A DNA stretch of 64,000 nt from VGDP01 sp964530335 (GCA_964530335.1 CAZGYG010000005.1:9224-73223); one strand, 5' to 3'. Counted from the stretch's first letter, positions 43,032-51,916 are shown. The notes: generated by a model from the sequence alone, not told the origin. Made by a program: numbers and translations.

Positions 43032-44150
43032 CTAGCGGCGTCGCTGCCCGGCCGACAGCCGGGATTCCAGGTAAATGCTGTAGCGCGACATGCCGAAGCA
43101 GAAGATCCAGAAGCACGCGCCGGCGAACACGTAGCCCTCGGTCGCCAGGCCCAGCCAGTGCGGGTCCGTGGTCGCGGCGTGGACGCGCCCCAGCAGGTCG
43201 AACAGGCCGATGATCGCCACCAGGGTGGTGTCCTTGAACAGCCCGATGAAGGTGTTGACGATGCCGGGAATCACCACCTTGAGCGCCTGGGGCAGGATGA
43301 TCAGCCCCATGGTCTTCCAGTAGTTCAGGCCCAGCGCCGCCGCCGCCTCGTATTGGCCAAGCGGCATCGCCTGCAGGCCCCCGCGCACGACCTCGGCCAT
43401 GTACGCGGCCGAGAACAGCGCGACCCCGATCAGCGCGCGCAGCAGCTTGTCGAAGCTGACGCCCTCGGGCAGGAACAGCGGCAGCATGACCGAGGCCATG
43501 AACAGCACCGAGATCAGCGGCACGCCGCGCCAGATCTCGATGAACCCGATGCACAGCACGCGGATGATCGGCATCTTGGACCGCCGGCCGAGCGCGAGCA
43601 GGATGCCGAGCGGCAGCGACGCGACGATGCCGATGACCGAGATCACCAGGGTCAGGCTGAGCCCGCCCCAGCGCGCGGTCTCGACCACGGGAAGCCCCAA
43701 CACGCCGCCGACGAACAGGACGTAGGCGAGGATCGGATAGACGGCGATCAGATAGAGCGTCGCCCACAGCTTGCCCGGCGCCCGCTCGACGAGCACCGGC
43801 ACCGCGCCCGCGACCAGCAGCACGAACGCTAGGTTGATCCGCCAGGTCCCGTCGACCGGGTAGAAGCCGTAGATGAACTGCCAGAACTGGATCTTGACGA
43901 ACACCCAGCAGGCGCCGCTGTTGGCCGCGCAGTCCTCCTTGGTCTCGCCGCTCAGCGTCGCGTCGAAGATCACCCAGTCGAGCAGCGGCGGCACGATGAG
44001 CCACAGCATGTAGACGCCGAGCAGCGTGAGCGCCGCGTTGCCCCACGACGAGAACAGGTTGGTCCTGAGCCAGCCGATCACGCCGGCCGACGTGACCGGC
44101 GGCGGCAGATCCGGGCGCCGTTCGCTGGTCACCATTGCCGTGCCCGCCAT
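43032..44150 (-). CDS. aapM: general L-amino acid ABC transporter permease (AapM-like)
   Basis: A 372-residue permease, longer than usual for the His/Glu/Gln permease family because of an N-terminal extension with extra membrane helices (ALTLLGVYMLWLIVPPLLDWVIF and a later pair). This is the diagnostic AapM/BztC layout. The C-terminal permease core has ILLALGRRSKMPIIRVLCIGFIEIWRGVPLISVLF and the EAA-type loop LGLNYWKTMGLIILPQALKVVIPG. It overlaps neither neighbour but lies 3 bases after aapQ. Confidence 0.92.
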   Translation of the reverse strand: MAGTAMVTSERRPDLPPPVTSAGVIGWLRTNLFSSWGNAALTLLGVYMLWLIVPPLLDWVIFDATLSGETKEDCAANSGACWVFVKIQFWQFIYGFYPVDGTWRINLAFVLLVAGAVPVLVERAPGKLWATLYLIAVYPILAYVLFVGGVLGLPVVETARWGGLSLTLVISVIGIVASLPLGILLALGRRSKMPIIRVLCIGFIEIWRGVPLISVLFMASVMLPLFLPEGVSFDKLLRALIGVALFSAAYMAEVVRGGLQAMPLGQYEAAAALGLNYWKTMGLIILPQALKVVIPGIVNTFIGLFKDTTLVAIIGLFDLLGRVHAATTDPHWLGLATEGYVFAGACFWIFCFGMSRYSIYLESRLSAGQRRR

Positions 44151-44153
44151 GGC

Positions 44154-45335
44154 TCAGCGCTCCACCAGGCGGACGCGCCGGTTGTACCAGTTCATGACCA
44201 GCGAGATCGTCAGGCTGATGGTCAGGTAGATCGCCATGGTGATGACGATGACCTCGACCGCCTGGCCGGTCTGGTTCAGCACCGTTCCGGCGAACACGGA
44301 AACAAGGTCCGGGTACGCGATCGCCACGGCGAGCGAGGAGTTCTTGGTCAGGTTGAGGTACTGGCTGGTCAGCGGCGGGATGATCACGCGCAACGCCTGC
44401 GGCACGATGATGAGCCGGAGCGTCGGGCCCCGGCGGAGCCCCAGCGCGAACGCGGCCTCGGTCTGGCCGTGGCTCACCGCCTGGATGCCCGAACGCACGT
44501 TCTCGGCGATGAACGCCGCCGTGTAGGCCGAAAGCCCGACCAGCAGCGCCGTGAACTCCGGCTGCAGCACGATACCTCCGACGAAGTTGAAGCCCTTCAG
44601 CGCGGGGTCCTCGAAGCTGATCGGAGTTCCCGTGACCAGCAGCGCGAGCAGCGGCAATCCGACCACGAGGCCGAGGCCCGTCCAGCCGGTGGCGAACCGC
44701 TGGCCCGTCGCCTCGCGCCGGCGCCGCGCCCAGCGGGCGATCACGATCGTCGCGCCGATGCCGAACACGAGCGCGGCCTCGACCAGGCCGAAGCCATCCT
44801 CGGTGATCGGGCGCGGCAGGTAGAGGCCGCGGATGTTGAGGATCACCCCGGCGCCGAGCTCGAGGCTGTCGCGCGGATGCGGCATCGCCGCCAGGATCGC
44901 GAAGTACCAGAAAAAGAGCTGCAGCAGCAGCGGCACGTTGCGCACGATCTCGATGTAGAGCGAGGCGAGCCGCCCGATCAGCCAGTTGGGCGACAGGCGT
45001 GCGATACCGATGACGAAGCCGAGCACCGTCGCGACGACGACGCCGATCGCGGCCACCAGCAGCGTGTTGAGCAAGCCGACGACGAAGGCCCGGCCGTAGC
45101 TGGATTCCGGCGTGTACGGAATCAGGTGGATCGAGATGTCGAAGCCCGCGGTCGTACCCAGGAACCCGAAGCCCGAGGCGATCTTCTGCTGTTGGAGGTT
45201 CGCCGCGGTATTGCCGATGATCATCGCGGCCAGGGCGAGCACGGCGAGGAGCACCACCGCCTGCACCACGATCGCGCGCACGCGCGGATCGTTCAGGACC
45301 GATCTCCTTGGCAAGGGAACCGACGCGACGCTCAT
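44154..45335 (-). CDS. aapQ: general L-amino acid ABC transporter permease (AapQ-like)
   Basis: A 393-residue permease with a split layout. An N-terminal helix (VQAVVLLAVLALAAMIIGNTAANLQQQKIASGFGFL) and a large periplasmic segment precede the permease core. Characteristic motifs are SYGRAFVVGLLNTLLVAAIGVV, SLYIEIVRNVPLLLQLFFWYF, and the EAA loop ALGLRRGPTLRLIIVPQALRVIIPPLTSQYLNLTKNSSLA. This arrangement is typical of AapQ/BztB proteins. The channel partner is AapM. Confidence 0.92.
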   Translation of the reverse strand: MSVASVPLPRRSVLNDPRVRAIVVQAVVLLAVLALAAMIIGNTAANLQQQKIASGFGFLGTTAGFDISIHLIPYTPESSYGRAFVVGLLNTLLVAAIGVVVATVLGFVIGIARLSPNWLIGRLASLYIEIVRNVPLLLQLFFWYFAILAAMPHPRDSLELGAGVILNIRGLYLPRPITEDGFGLVEAALVFGIGATIVIARWARRRREATGQRFATGWTGLGLVVGLPLLALLVTGTPISFEDPALKGFNFVGGIVLQPEFTALLVGLSAYTAAFIAENVRSGIQAVSHGQTEAAFALGLRRGPTLRLIIVPQALRVIIPPLTSQYLNLTKNSSLAVAIAYPDLVSVFAGTVLNQTGQAVEVIVITMAIYLTISLTISLVMNWYNRRVRLVER

Positions 45336-45442
45336 CGCCCGGGCTTCCCTTCGGCGCAGGGCACGCGGCGGCGAAGCGCGACGCGCCGGATCAAACCAGC
45401 GCGGCGCGCCAAGCCGTCAACTCCCGCAAGCGGACCGGCCGA

Positions 45443-46459
45443 CTAGCGGATCGGCGGGGCGTACTGCAAGCCGCCCTTGCTCCACTGCGCGTTCAGGCCA
45501 CGAGCGATCGTCAGCGGCGTCGAGGCGCCGAGGTTGCGCTCGAATATCTCGCCGTAGTTGCCGACCGCCTTGATGGCGTTGAGCGCCCAATCGTTGCCCA
45601 GCCCCATCATGGCCCCGAACGCGCCTTCCGCGCCGAGCAGGCGCCGCACGTCGGGATTGTGGGATGTCGCCATGTCCGCGACGTTGGCCTGGGTGACGCC
45701 CAGCTCCTCGGCGGTAAGCAGCGCGAAGTGGGTCCACATCACGATGTTGAACCATTCGTCGTCGCCCTGACGCACGACCGGCCCGAGAGGCTCCTTCGAG
45801 ATGATCTCGGGCAGCACGATGTGGTCGTCCGGAGCGGCGAGCTTGGTCCGCTCCGCGTAGAGACCCGAGGCGTCGGTCGTGTAGGCGTCGCAGCGGCCTT
45901 GGTCGTAGGCGGCCAAGGTCTCGTCGCTCTTCTCGAACACGACGGCGTTGAGCTCCATGCCGTTGGCGCGGAAGTAGTCGGCCAGGTTGAGCTCGGTCGT
46001 CGTGCCCGTCTGCACGCACACGGTCGCGCCGCTAAGCTCGAGCGCGCTCGAGATGCCCAGGCCCTTCTTCACCATGAAGCCCTGGCCGTCGTAGTAGCTG
46101 GCCCCGACGAAGTTGAGCCCGAGCGAGGTGTCGCGGCTCATGGTCCAGGTGGTGTTGCGCGCCAGCATGTCGACCTCGCCCGATTGCAGCGCGATGAAGC
46201 GCTCCTTGGCGGTCAACGGCGTGAACTTCACCGCCGTGCCGTCGCCGAAGATCGCCGCGGCGACCGCCCGGCAGTAGTCGATGTCGAACCCGCTCCAGTT
46301 GCCCGATTCGTCGGGGCTGCCGAAGCCGGCCAAGCCGGTGTTGACACCGCACTGCAAGAAACCCTTGGCCTTGATGGCGTCGAGCGTCGGCCCGGCCGCG
46401 GCCTGGCCGGCGAGCCCGACCATCAGGGCCGCGGCGGCGATGAACGTCGTGTGCCTCAT
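45443..46459 (-). CDS. aapJ: periplasmic general L-amino acid-binding protein (AapJ-like)
   Basis: A 338-residue solute-binding protein. The signal peptide is MRHTTFIAAAALMVGLAGQAAA. The mature part has TLDAIKAKGFLQCGVNTGLAGFGSPDESGNWSGFDIDYCRAVAAAIFGD, then NTTWTMSRD, GASYYDGQGFMVKKGL, and GATVCVQTGTTTELNLADYF. These match the AapJ/BztA family, including the paired cysteines. It is first in transcription of aapJQMP and has a 5' leader of about 85 bases. A GAGGGGAGACGCACC ribosome site precedes the ATG. A 107-base gap separates it from aapQ. Confidence 0.93.
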   Translation of the reverse strand: MRHTTFIAAAALMVGLAGQAAAGPTLDAIKAKGFLQCGVNTGLAGFGSPDESGNWSGFDIDYCRAVAAAIFGDGTAVKFTPLTAKERFIALQSGEVDMLARNTTWTMSRDTSLGLNFVGASYYDGQGFMVKKGLGISSALELSGATVCVQTGTTTELNLADYFRANGMELNAVVFEKSDETLAAYDQGRCDAYTTDASGLYAERTKLAAPDDHIVLPEIISKEPLGPVVRQGDDEWFNIVMWTHFALLTAEELGVTQANVADMATSHNPDVRRLLGAEGAFGAMMGLGNDWALNAIKAVGNYGEIFERNLGASTPLTIARGLNAQWSKGGLQYAPPIR

Positions 46460-46479
46460 GGTGCGTCTCCCCTCGTTGC

Positions 46480-46515
46480 GCGTCTTGTTACACGTCTTGT
46501 TGCACGTCTCTCTGA
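46480..46515 (-). repeat. 12-base repeats in the aapJ leader
   Basis: On the plus strand GCGTCTTGTTAC (46480-46491) and ACGTCTTGTTGC (46492-46503) are near-identical units, and a decayed third unit starts ACGTCT (46504-46515). On the mRNA strand they read as consecutive AACAAGACG blocks just upstream of the ribosome site. They may bind a regulator or sRNA, or be slippage repeats. Confidence 0.6.
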
Positions 46516-46552
46516 TTGGGGCAAACCGCTCGGCCGCCCCAAGGCTGGGCCG

Positions 46553-46581
46553 ATATTGGCTAAGCCAGGGAAGCGCGTCAA
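46553..46581 (-). promoter_or_regulatory. candidate promoter of aapJQMP
   Basis: On the minus strand TTGACG (46576-46581) and CAATAT (46553-46558) are 17 bases apart. It would start the message about 85 bases before aapJ. Confidence 0.45.
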
Positions 46582-46654
46582 ACGGAGACTTTTTTCACCG
46601 CGTTCGGCGCCGCTGCGCTAAGCCATGGGCCAGTGCCACCCGCGAGGAACGTCG

Positions 46655-47818
46655 ATGAAGCCCGATACCCTGCTCGTCCACGCCGGCCGTGATCCGCGCC
46701 GCCAGGGCGGTTGCGTCAACCCGCCCGTGCACCACGCCTCGACCATAGTCTATCCGACCGTGGCGGAGCTGCTCGACAGCGCGCGCCATCCGTTCGATGG
46801 CGTCGTCTACGGCAGCTATGGCGTGCCCATCACGTTCGCCCTCGAGCAGGCACTCGCGGCGCTCGACGGCGGCCACCGCGCGGTCGCGGTGCGCTCGGGC
46901 AAGGCGGCCGTCGTAACGGCGCTGCTCGCGCTCGTGCGCGGCGGCGACCACGTTCTGGTCACCGACAGCGCCTATGGCCCGACTCGCAACTTCTGCGCCG
47001 GCATGCTGGCCGGGCTCGGCGTTGCCACGACGTTCTACGATCCCGGCATCGGCGCCGGCATCGCCGATCTCATCCGGCCCGAGACCAAGGCGGTGTTCGT
47101 CGAATCCCCGGGATCGCTGACCTTCGAGGTGCAGGACGTTCCGGCGATCGCCGCCGCCGCGCACGCCCGGGGCGCGGTCGTGGTCATGGACAACACCTGG
47201 GCCACGCCGCTCCACTTCCGGCCGTTCGACCACGGCGTCGACGTGGCCCTGCAGGCCGCGACCAAATACATCGGCGGTCACTCCGACGTCATGGTCGGCG
47301 TTGTGACCACCACGGAACCCTTGCACGAGAGCGTGCGCAAGGCGGCGGTGACGCTCGGCGGCTGCCCGGGGCCGGACGACTGCTACCTGGCGCTGCGCGG
47401 GCTGCGCACGCTTGGAGTGCGTCTGGCCCGGCACGAGCGGACCGGGCTGGCGCTCGCCCGTTGGCTCGCGGCGCGGCCCGAGGTGCGCCGCGTTCTCCAC
47501 CCGGCGCTGCCCGACGACCCGGGCCACGCGCTGTGGCGGCGCGATTTCTCGGGGTCCGGCGGGCTGTTCGGCATCGTGCTCGCGCCCTGCTCGCCCCAGG
47601 CCGTCGCCGCCATGCTCGAGGGCATGCGCCACTTCGCCCTCGGCTATTCATGGGGCGGCTACGAAAGCCTGCTGATTCCGACGTTCCCGGAGAAAAATCG
47701 TACGGTGGTTCCGTGGAACCCGGGCGGGCCGACGCTCCGGCTCTACGCCGGGCTCGAGGACCCGGACGACCTGATCGCCGATCTCGACGCGGGATTCGCG
47801 CGCCTCTCCGCCGTTTAG
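46655..47818 (+). CDS. metC: cystathionine beta-lyase (MetC-type Cys/Met PLP enzyme)
   Basis: A 387-residue Cys/Met metabolism PLP enzyme. PVHHASTIVYPTVAELLD and VYGSYGVPITFALEQALAALDGG are typical of the MetC branch. VRSGKAAVVTALLALVRGGDHVLVTDSAYGPTRNF follows, then VVMDNTWATPLHFRPFDHGVDVALQAATKYIGGHSDVM with the PLP Lys. It would cleave cystathionine to homocysteine, pyruvate and ammonia. CGAGGAACGTCG precedes the ATG at 46655. It is divergent from aapJ. Other C-S lyase substrates cannot be excluded. Confidence 0.9.
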   Translation: MKPDTLLVHAGRDPRRQGGCVNPPVHHASTIVYPTVAELLDSARHPFDGVVYGSYGVPITFALEQALAALDGGHRAVAVRSGKAAVVTALLALVRGGDHVLVTDSAYGPTRNFCAGMLAGLGVATTFYDPGIGAGIADLIRPETKAVFVESPGSLTFEVQDVPAIAAAAHARGAVVVMDNTWATPLHFRPFDHGVDVALQAATKYIGGHSDVMVGVVTTTEPLHESVRKAAVTLGGCPGPDDCYLALRGLRTLGVRLARHERTGLALARWLAARPEVRRVLHPALPDDPGHALWRRDFSGSGGLFGIVLAPCSPQAVAAMLEGMRHFALGYSWGGYESLLIPTFPEKNRTVVPWNPGGPTLRLYAGLEDPDDLIADLDAGFARLSAV

Positions 47819-47839
47819 CCGTTGCGCGGCGCGGGCCGA

Positions 47840-47867
47840 TTGTATCGTGTGCGTGCCGGCCTATAAT
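47840..47867 (+). promoter_or_regulatory. promoter with consensus -10 directly upstream of the TPR gene
   Basis: A perfect TATAAT (47862-47867) is preceded by TTGTAT (47840-47845) with a 16-base spacer. The expected transcription start is at or within a base or two of the ATG at 47874, which points to a leaderless mRNA. Confidence 0.55.
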
Positions 47868-47873
47868 CGCGCC

Positions 47874-48620
47874 ATGAGCGACCGCGCACCGACCCGTGCC
47901 TCGAGCATCGCCTGCGTCGTCCTGGCGGTGGTCGTTGCCCTCGCCTTGGTCGCCGCTCCCGCCCGCGCCGAACAAAGGCAGGAGTTCGCCCAGGGCTACG
48001 AGCTCTACAAATCCGAGCTATATCGTGGCGCGGTTGCCCTGTTCGAGCGCGGCCTCGCGATCGAGCCCGACAACGGGCTGGCCCATTTTTACGCCGCCGA
48101 GTCCTACTACAAGCTCGGTGAGCTGCAACCCGCGCTTGACCATTACCGCGCGGCCGCCAGCTTCCTGCCGCCCGGCACCGAGGCGACCAAGACGAGCAAC
48201 ATGATCGTCGCCATCGAGGCGGAGTTCGGCGCGGCGGGCACGGCCGGCGAACTGCCCGAGCCGTCGGCCACCGCGACGACCGAGGAACCCGCCGCGACGA
48301 CGACCAGCGGCCCCGCCGATTGGAGTGCCCTGACCGCCGACACTGGCGCGCTCAGCCAGGCCATATCGGACTATTACGAGGTGAACCAGCCTGCCCCCGA
48401 GGCGAAGGACAGCTCGATCATCAACGTGTTCTCGATCGCGCTCGACAGCACTTCGCGCGATCAGGCCGTCGTCAAGTTCCGCTGCGAGGTCAAGGCCTCG
48501 CACGGCAAGACCGGTATCTTCCGCGCCCGGGTCACGCTGCTGGCCGAGGGCGATTCGTACCGGGTAATCGAGTTTAACAAGGACGAACAGTTCGACATCG
48601 TCAAGGGGTTCGCCTACTAG
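47874..48620 (+). CDS. exported TPR-repeat protein
   Basis: A 248-residue protein. The signal is ASSIACVVLAVVVALALVAAPARA. Tetratricopeptide-like repeats follow at about 40-105 (FAQGYELYKSELYRGAVALFERGLAIEPDNGLAHFYAAESYYKLGELQPALDHYRAA), then an Ala/Thr-rich linker, then a small alpha/beta domain (SIINVFSIALDSTSRDQAVVKFRCEVKASHGKTGIFRARVTLLAEGDSYRVIEF). It has no ribosome site but a consensus promoter just ahead. Its TAG stop lies in the CTAG that flanks the repeat element. It may belong functionally with the caspase/cyclase genes beyond the element. Confidence 0.8.
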   Translation: MSDRAPTRASSIACVVLAVVVALALVAAPARAEQRQEFAQGYELYKSELYRGAVALFERGLAIEPDNGLAHFYAAESYYKLGELQPALDHYRAAASFLPPGTEATKTSNMIVAIEAEFGAAGTAGELPEPSATATTEEPAATTTSGPADWSALTADTGALSQAISDYYEVNQPAPEAKDSSIINVFSIALDSTSRDQAVVKFRCEVKASHGKTGIFRARVTLLAEGDSYRVIEFNKDEQFDIVKGFAY

Positions 48621-48777
48621 CAGGGTGCTGAAAAACCCCTGACGGTGTCATTGCGAGGAGGCCGAAGGCCGACGCGGCAATCCAGAATCGCGCGCAATTC
48701 CGCCATTGCCCTGGATCGCCACGCCGCCTGCGGCGGCTCGCGATGACGATGATGGGGGCTTTTCCGCAGCCTGCTAG
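48617..48777. mobile_element. MITE-like element with terminal inverted repeats
   Basis: A 155-160 bp noncoding unit. The left end CAGGGTGCTGAAAAACCCC and the right end (reverse complement CAGGCTGCGGAAAAGCCCC) form imperfect terminal inverted repeats of about 20 bases. CTAG flanks both ends (48617-48620 and 48774-48777), consistent with a target duplication. The interior carries inverted sub-repeats (CATTGCGAGGAGGCCGAAGG and CTGGATCGCC...CGCGATGACG), as in dispersed palindromic repeats of many bacteria. It carries no transposase, so it would have been moved in trans, possibly by an IS5-like enzyme given the CTAG site. That assignment is inference. Confidence 0.7.
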
Positions 48778-48794
48778 AACCCTCGCACCTGGCC

Positions 48795-49934
48795 CTATTC
48801 GTGCACCTGGATCGTCAGTTCCGCTCGCGCCTCGGGCGCGGCCGCGGCGATCCAGCCCACCACGGTCTCCAGCGGCTCGTTGAACGGGCGCGTGATGTCG
48901 GCGTCCGTGACCTCGACGGGCAGGCGCGCGCTCGGGTCCGCCGACCAGGCGAAGCACAACACGCGCTCGGTGCCCGGCGGTCCGCCCATGGTTAGCGTGA
49001 GGCCATCGCTCGGGCTGGGGATGCCATGGGTGGCGAACCCGGCGAGCCGTGGTCCGCCCGTGAAGCGGTTGGGGAACAGGGTCACGACGACGCCGTCGAC
49101 CTGCTCGTAGACACACCGGGCGTAGGCGTCGCGGTTGGTCGCCAGGCGAAGTTCCAGCGCCTCGCCGACGGCAAGCTCGGGCGTTGGCCCGCGCACGGAT
49201 TCGAGCGTCAACGAGAGTTCCGCCGGCGGCTCGACCATGCGCACGAGCAGCGCGCGCGCTTGCGCGCCGCAGCCCTGTTCGCCGAGCCAGCGCAACAGGT
49301 GCGCCGCGGTCGGGAAGATCGCGGGCACCCGGTGGACGATGATGTGCGCCAGGGACGCGCCGCCGTCGGGCACGAAGGCGTACTCGGCACCGTCGACGAT
49401 CGGAATGTCATCGGGCCACGGCACGGCGCTGGCCGGCTCGGACCACGCGATAGGCACCTCGGCGCGCGAGGCCAGCGCGCGAAACCGGCCGGCGGCCGCC
49501 TTGTCGCGCCACAGGCCATCCGGGGCGGCGTCGACGCAGCGATCCCCCGATCCCGCCATGTCGATCGTCCACAGCCCATCGGGCCCATCCTCGCCGCCGC
49601 GCACGGCGCCGAACGCCTGGGTATCGACGTCGCCCTCGCCCATCATGGCGGCGAGGCCCGAGACCAGATCGCCCGTGCCGGCGGCCGCGCCGGGCACGGC
49701 GCCCTGGTACGGCCCGTCGAGGCGCGTCATCGAGCCGTCCTCGGCCAGCAGGGTCACCGCCGCGCCAGCCGCCACGGTCACGTCGCCGCCGCCCGCGACG
49801 ACGGTGCCCGGCACATAGGCCGGGTCGGTCGATTCGAGCACCAGCAGGTCGCCGGCCCGGGCCACGCCCGTGCAGATGAGGGCGACGGCGGCCACGACCG
49901 CACCCAGGGTGACGATGGCGTGGCGTGGGTTCAT
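48795..49934 (-). CDS. exported DUF4384-domain protein
   Basis: A 379-residue protein with a signal (ALICTGVARA-GD, cleaved near 27). The N-terminal part has a beta-rich FecR-like stretch (VVAGGGDVTVAAGAAVTLLAEDGSMTRLDGPYQGAV). The middle is unassigned. The C-terminus is a DUF4384 domain: GEALELRLATNRDAYARCVYEQVDGVVVTLFPNRFTGGPRLA, then TLTMGGPPGTERVLCFAWSAD. DUF4384 typically accompanies caspase-like or kinase modules in bacteria. It overlaps the CHASE2-cyclase stop by 4 bases and is translated after it, so the two are coupled. Confidence 0.78.
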   Translation of the reverse strand: MNPRHAIVTLGAVVAAVALICTGVARAGDLLVLESTDPAYVPGTVVAGGGDVTVAAGAAVTLLAEDGSMTRLDGPYQGAVPGAAAGTGDLVSGLAAMMGEGDVDTQAFGAVRGGEDGPDGLWTIDMAGSGDRCVDAAPDGLWRDKAAAGRFRALASRAEVPIAWSEPASAVPWPDDIPIVDGAEYAFVPDGGASLAHIIVHRVPAIFPTAAHLLRWLGEQGCGAQARALLVRMVEPPAELSLTLESVRGPTPELAVGEALELRLATNRDAYARCVYEQVDGVVVTLFPNRFTGGPRLAGFATHGIPSPSDGLTLTMGGPPGTERVLCFAWSADPSARLPVEVTDADITRPFNEPLETVVGWIAAAAPEARAELTIQVHE

Positions 49935-51916
49935 TTCTCCTCCAGCACGATCCGCACCCCCTTATCGCCCCGCCGCAGGCGTTTCAGGTGCAGCGCGACG
50001 ACGGCATCGTCGGGCGCGGCGGCGGCGATGCGTTCGAACCGGGCGAGCGCGTCCGCTTCCCCGTGGCGCAGCGCCTGGTAGGCCGCGCGGTAATCGTCCA
50101 GGTCCGGCCGGCTTTCGATCGGCTCGAACACCGCGATCGCCTCCTTGCGGCCCTTGACCACGACCTCGGCCACCGGCCGGAACGCCATTCCGGGGCAGTC
50201 TTCGGCCACCGCCCCGCTGACGCAAATCCGCGTGCCCAGCGCCTTGTTCGCCCCTTCGAGCCGCGATGCCGTGTTCACCGTATCCCCAAGCGCGGTGTAA
50301 TTGAAGCGGTCGCGGCCGCCGAAGTTGCCGACCGTGGCCACGCCGCCATGGACGCCGATGCGGGTGATGCCAAGGTTGACCCCCCTGGGCCTGATCTCGA
50401 CGCGGAACCGCTCGGCGAAGGCGTCCATGGCCAAGGCGCACGCCACCGCGTTCCGGGCGTGGTCCTCCTGGCTGATTGGCGCCCCGAAGATCGCCACCAC
50501 GGCATCGCCGATCAGCTTGTCGATGGTGCCGTTGTGGGCCACGACGACGCCGCACATGCCGTCGAAGTACTCGTTGAGCAGCCGGCCGAGTTCCTCCGCG
50601 TCCATGCCCTCGGACAGGGAGGTGAACCCGGCGATGTCGCTGAACAGGAACGTCACCTCGCGGCGCTCCCCGCCCAGCACGAGCCGATCCGGGTCGGCCT
50701 CGAGCTGGGCCACCAGCGCCGGCGAGACGAAACGTGAGAAGGCCTGACGGATGAAGCGCTTCTTGCGGCGCGCGCGCCGGCCGACGAAGCCGACGCCGCC
50801 GGCGAAGGTTCCCAGGTAGCCGAGCAGCGGCGCGACCAGCGGCACGTCGGGCCCGCCGAGCCAGGTCGCACCGACACCCGCGCCGACCAGCAGGGCGATC
50901 ACGCCGACGCCCGACGCCAGCCGCGCCGGCAGCGGCAGGCTGACGAGCGCCAGGCCGAGCCCCGCCGCGACCGCGACCAGGGCCACGGCGAACCGGCCAG
51001 CGAAGCCGAGCTCGGCCACGCTCCGCCCGTCGATGATCTGCGCCAGCATGTGGGCGTGCACGACCACGCCGGGGATCGCCCCCGCCGTGGCGCCGTAGAC
51101 GATGGCCTTGGGCACCCGGATGCGGTCGGTGTCGCGGAAGTCGGCGCCGATCAGCGCGATGCGCCCGGCGATCCAGTCCTTCGGCAACAGGCCGACCGCC
51201 TCGATCGGAAAGATGCGGAACGGCGATTCGCCGACGGCGCCGCCGACCCGATAATCGAGCCGCGGCCGGCCCTCGGGCACCGCGTGGCCGAGCGCCGAGG
51301 CGAGCGCGGCGGCGAAGCCCAGGCGCGTGTCGCCGGCCACGTCGAGCGTCGTGGTCAGCCAACGCACCGTGCCGTCCTTGCCGTCGCGGATCACGTTGGG
51401 CCAACCACGCCCGAGGTTTTCGGTGAATGCGCGCAGGTACTGGGCGCCTTCCGTGCTGAGCCCGTGGCTCGCGTCGGCATAGGCGACGACCACGGGGCCG
51501 GGGAACCCGAGCAGCGCACGGCGCAGGCGCTCGTCCTTGTCCGGCTCGGTCGGGCGATCGATCAGGACGTCGAGCCCCACGGCGCGCGCACCGGACCGCC
51601 CAAGCGCCTCGACCGCGTCCGCCAGCAGGCCGCGGTCGATCGGCGACAGGTAAGGCAGGCCGGCGAGGGAGGTATCGCGGATGGCGATGATGACCACGTT
51701 ATCGTCGAACGCCTCGCCGGTACCCGAAGCCGCCGGCCGCGCCAGGACCGTGGTGCGGATGTCCGCGTACCAGGTCTCGACCTGGCGCACGAACGGCACC
51801 CAGCCCTCGGTCGCCAGTACCGTCACCGCCAGCCCCAGCGCGCCGATCAGTACGGCCTCGGCCAGGTCCCGCACGTGCCGGCGTTTAATTTTTCGGGCGG
51901 GGGAAGCTGGGGGCAC
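49931..51916 (-). CDS. CHASE2-domain adenylate/guanylate cyclase
   Basis: A 661-residue membrane cyclase. The N-terminal transmembrane anchor (about 17-37) is followed by a periplasmic CHASE2 sensor (about 45-285; DDNVVIIAIRDTSLAGLPYLSPIDRGLLADAVEALGRSGARAVGLDVLI). Three membrane spans lie at about 300-380. The cytoplasmic class III cyclase domain (about 420-600) has FLFSDIAGFTSLSEGMDAEEL with the metal Asp, DKLIGDAVVAIFGAP, and ALGDTVNTASRLEGANKALG. All catalytic Asp and Arg/Asn positions appear intact, so it should make cAMP in response to an envelope signal. It is divergent from the caspase gene by about 100 bases. Confidence 0.9.
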   Translation of the reverse strand: MPPASPARKIKRRHVRDLAEAVLIGALGLAVTVLATEGWVPFVRQVETWYADIRTTVLARPAASGTGEAFDDNVVIIAIRDTSLAGLPYLSPIDRGLLADAVEALGRSGARAVGLDVLIDRPTEPDKDERLRRALLGFPGPVVVAYADASHGLSTEGAQYLRAFTENLGRGWPNVIRDGKDGTVRWLTTTLDVAGDTRLGFAAALASALGHAVPEGRPRLDYRVGGAVGESPFRIFPIEAVGLLPKDWIAGRIALIGADFRDTDRIRVPKAIVYGATAGAIPGVVVHAHMLAQIIDGRSVAELGFAGRFAVALVAVAAGLGLALVSLPLPARLASGVGVIALLVGAGVGATWLGGPDVPLVAPLLGYLGTFAGGVGFVGRRARRKKRFIRQAFSRFVSPALVAQLEADPDRLVLGGERREVTFLFSDIAGFTSLSEGMDAEELGRLLNEYFDGMCGVVVAHNGTIDKLIGDAVVAIFGAPISQEDHARNAVACALAMDAFAERFRVEIRPRGVNLGITRIGVHGGVATVGNFGGRDRFNYTALGDTVNTASRLEGANKALGTRICVSGAVAEDCPGMAFRPVAEVVVKGRKEAIAVFEPIESRPDLDDYRAAYQALRHGEADALARFERIAAAAPDDAVVALHLKRLRRGDKGVRIVLEEK

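Noticed and set aside
46480..46515. Possible CRISPR array from short repeats
   Set aside because: Units are only 12 bases and directly adjacent, with no spacers and no cas genes in the window.
46460..46654. Possible SAM riboswitch upstream of the metC-type gene
   Set aside because: The gap shows no SAM-I or SAM-II conserved core. It is explained by divergent promoters and the aapJ leader repeats.
48620..48777. Small protein-coding frame through the repeat element
   Set aside because: The sequence is palindromic with terminal inverted repeats, and the translation (VIASRRRRRGDPGQ type) is the familiar false product of such repeats.
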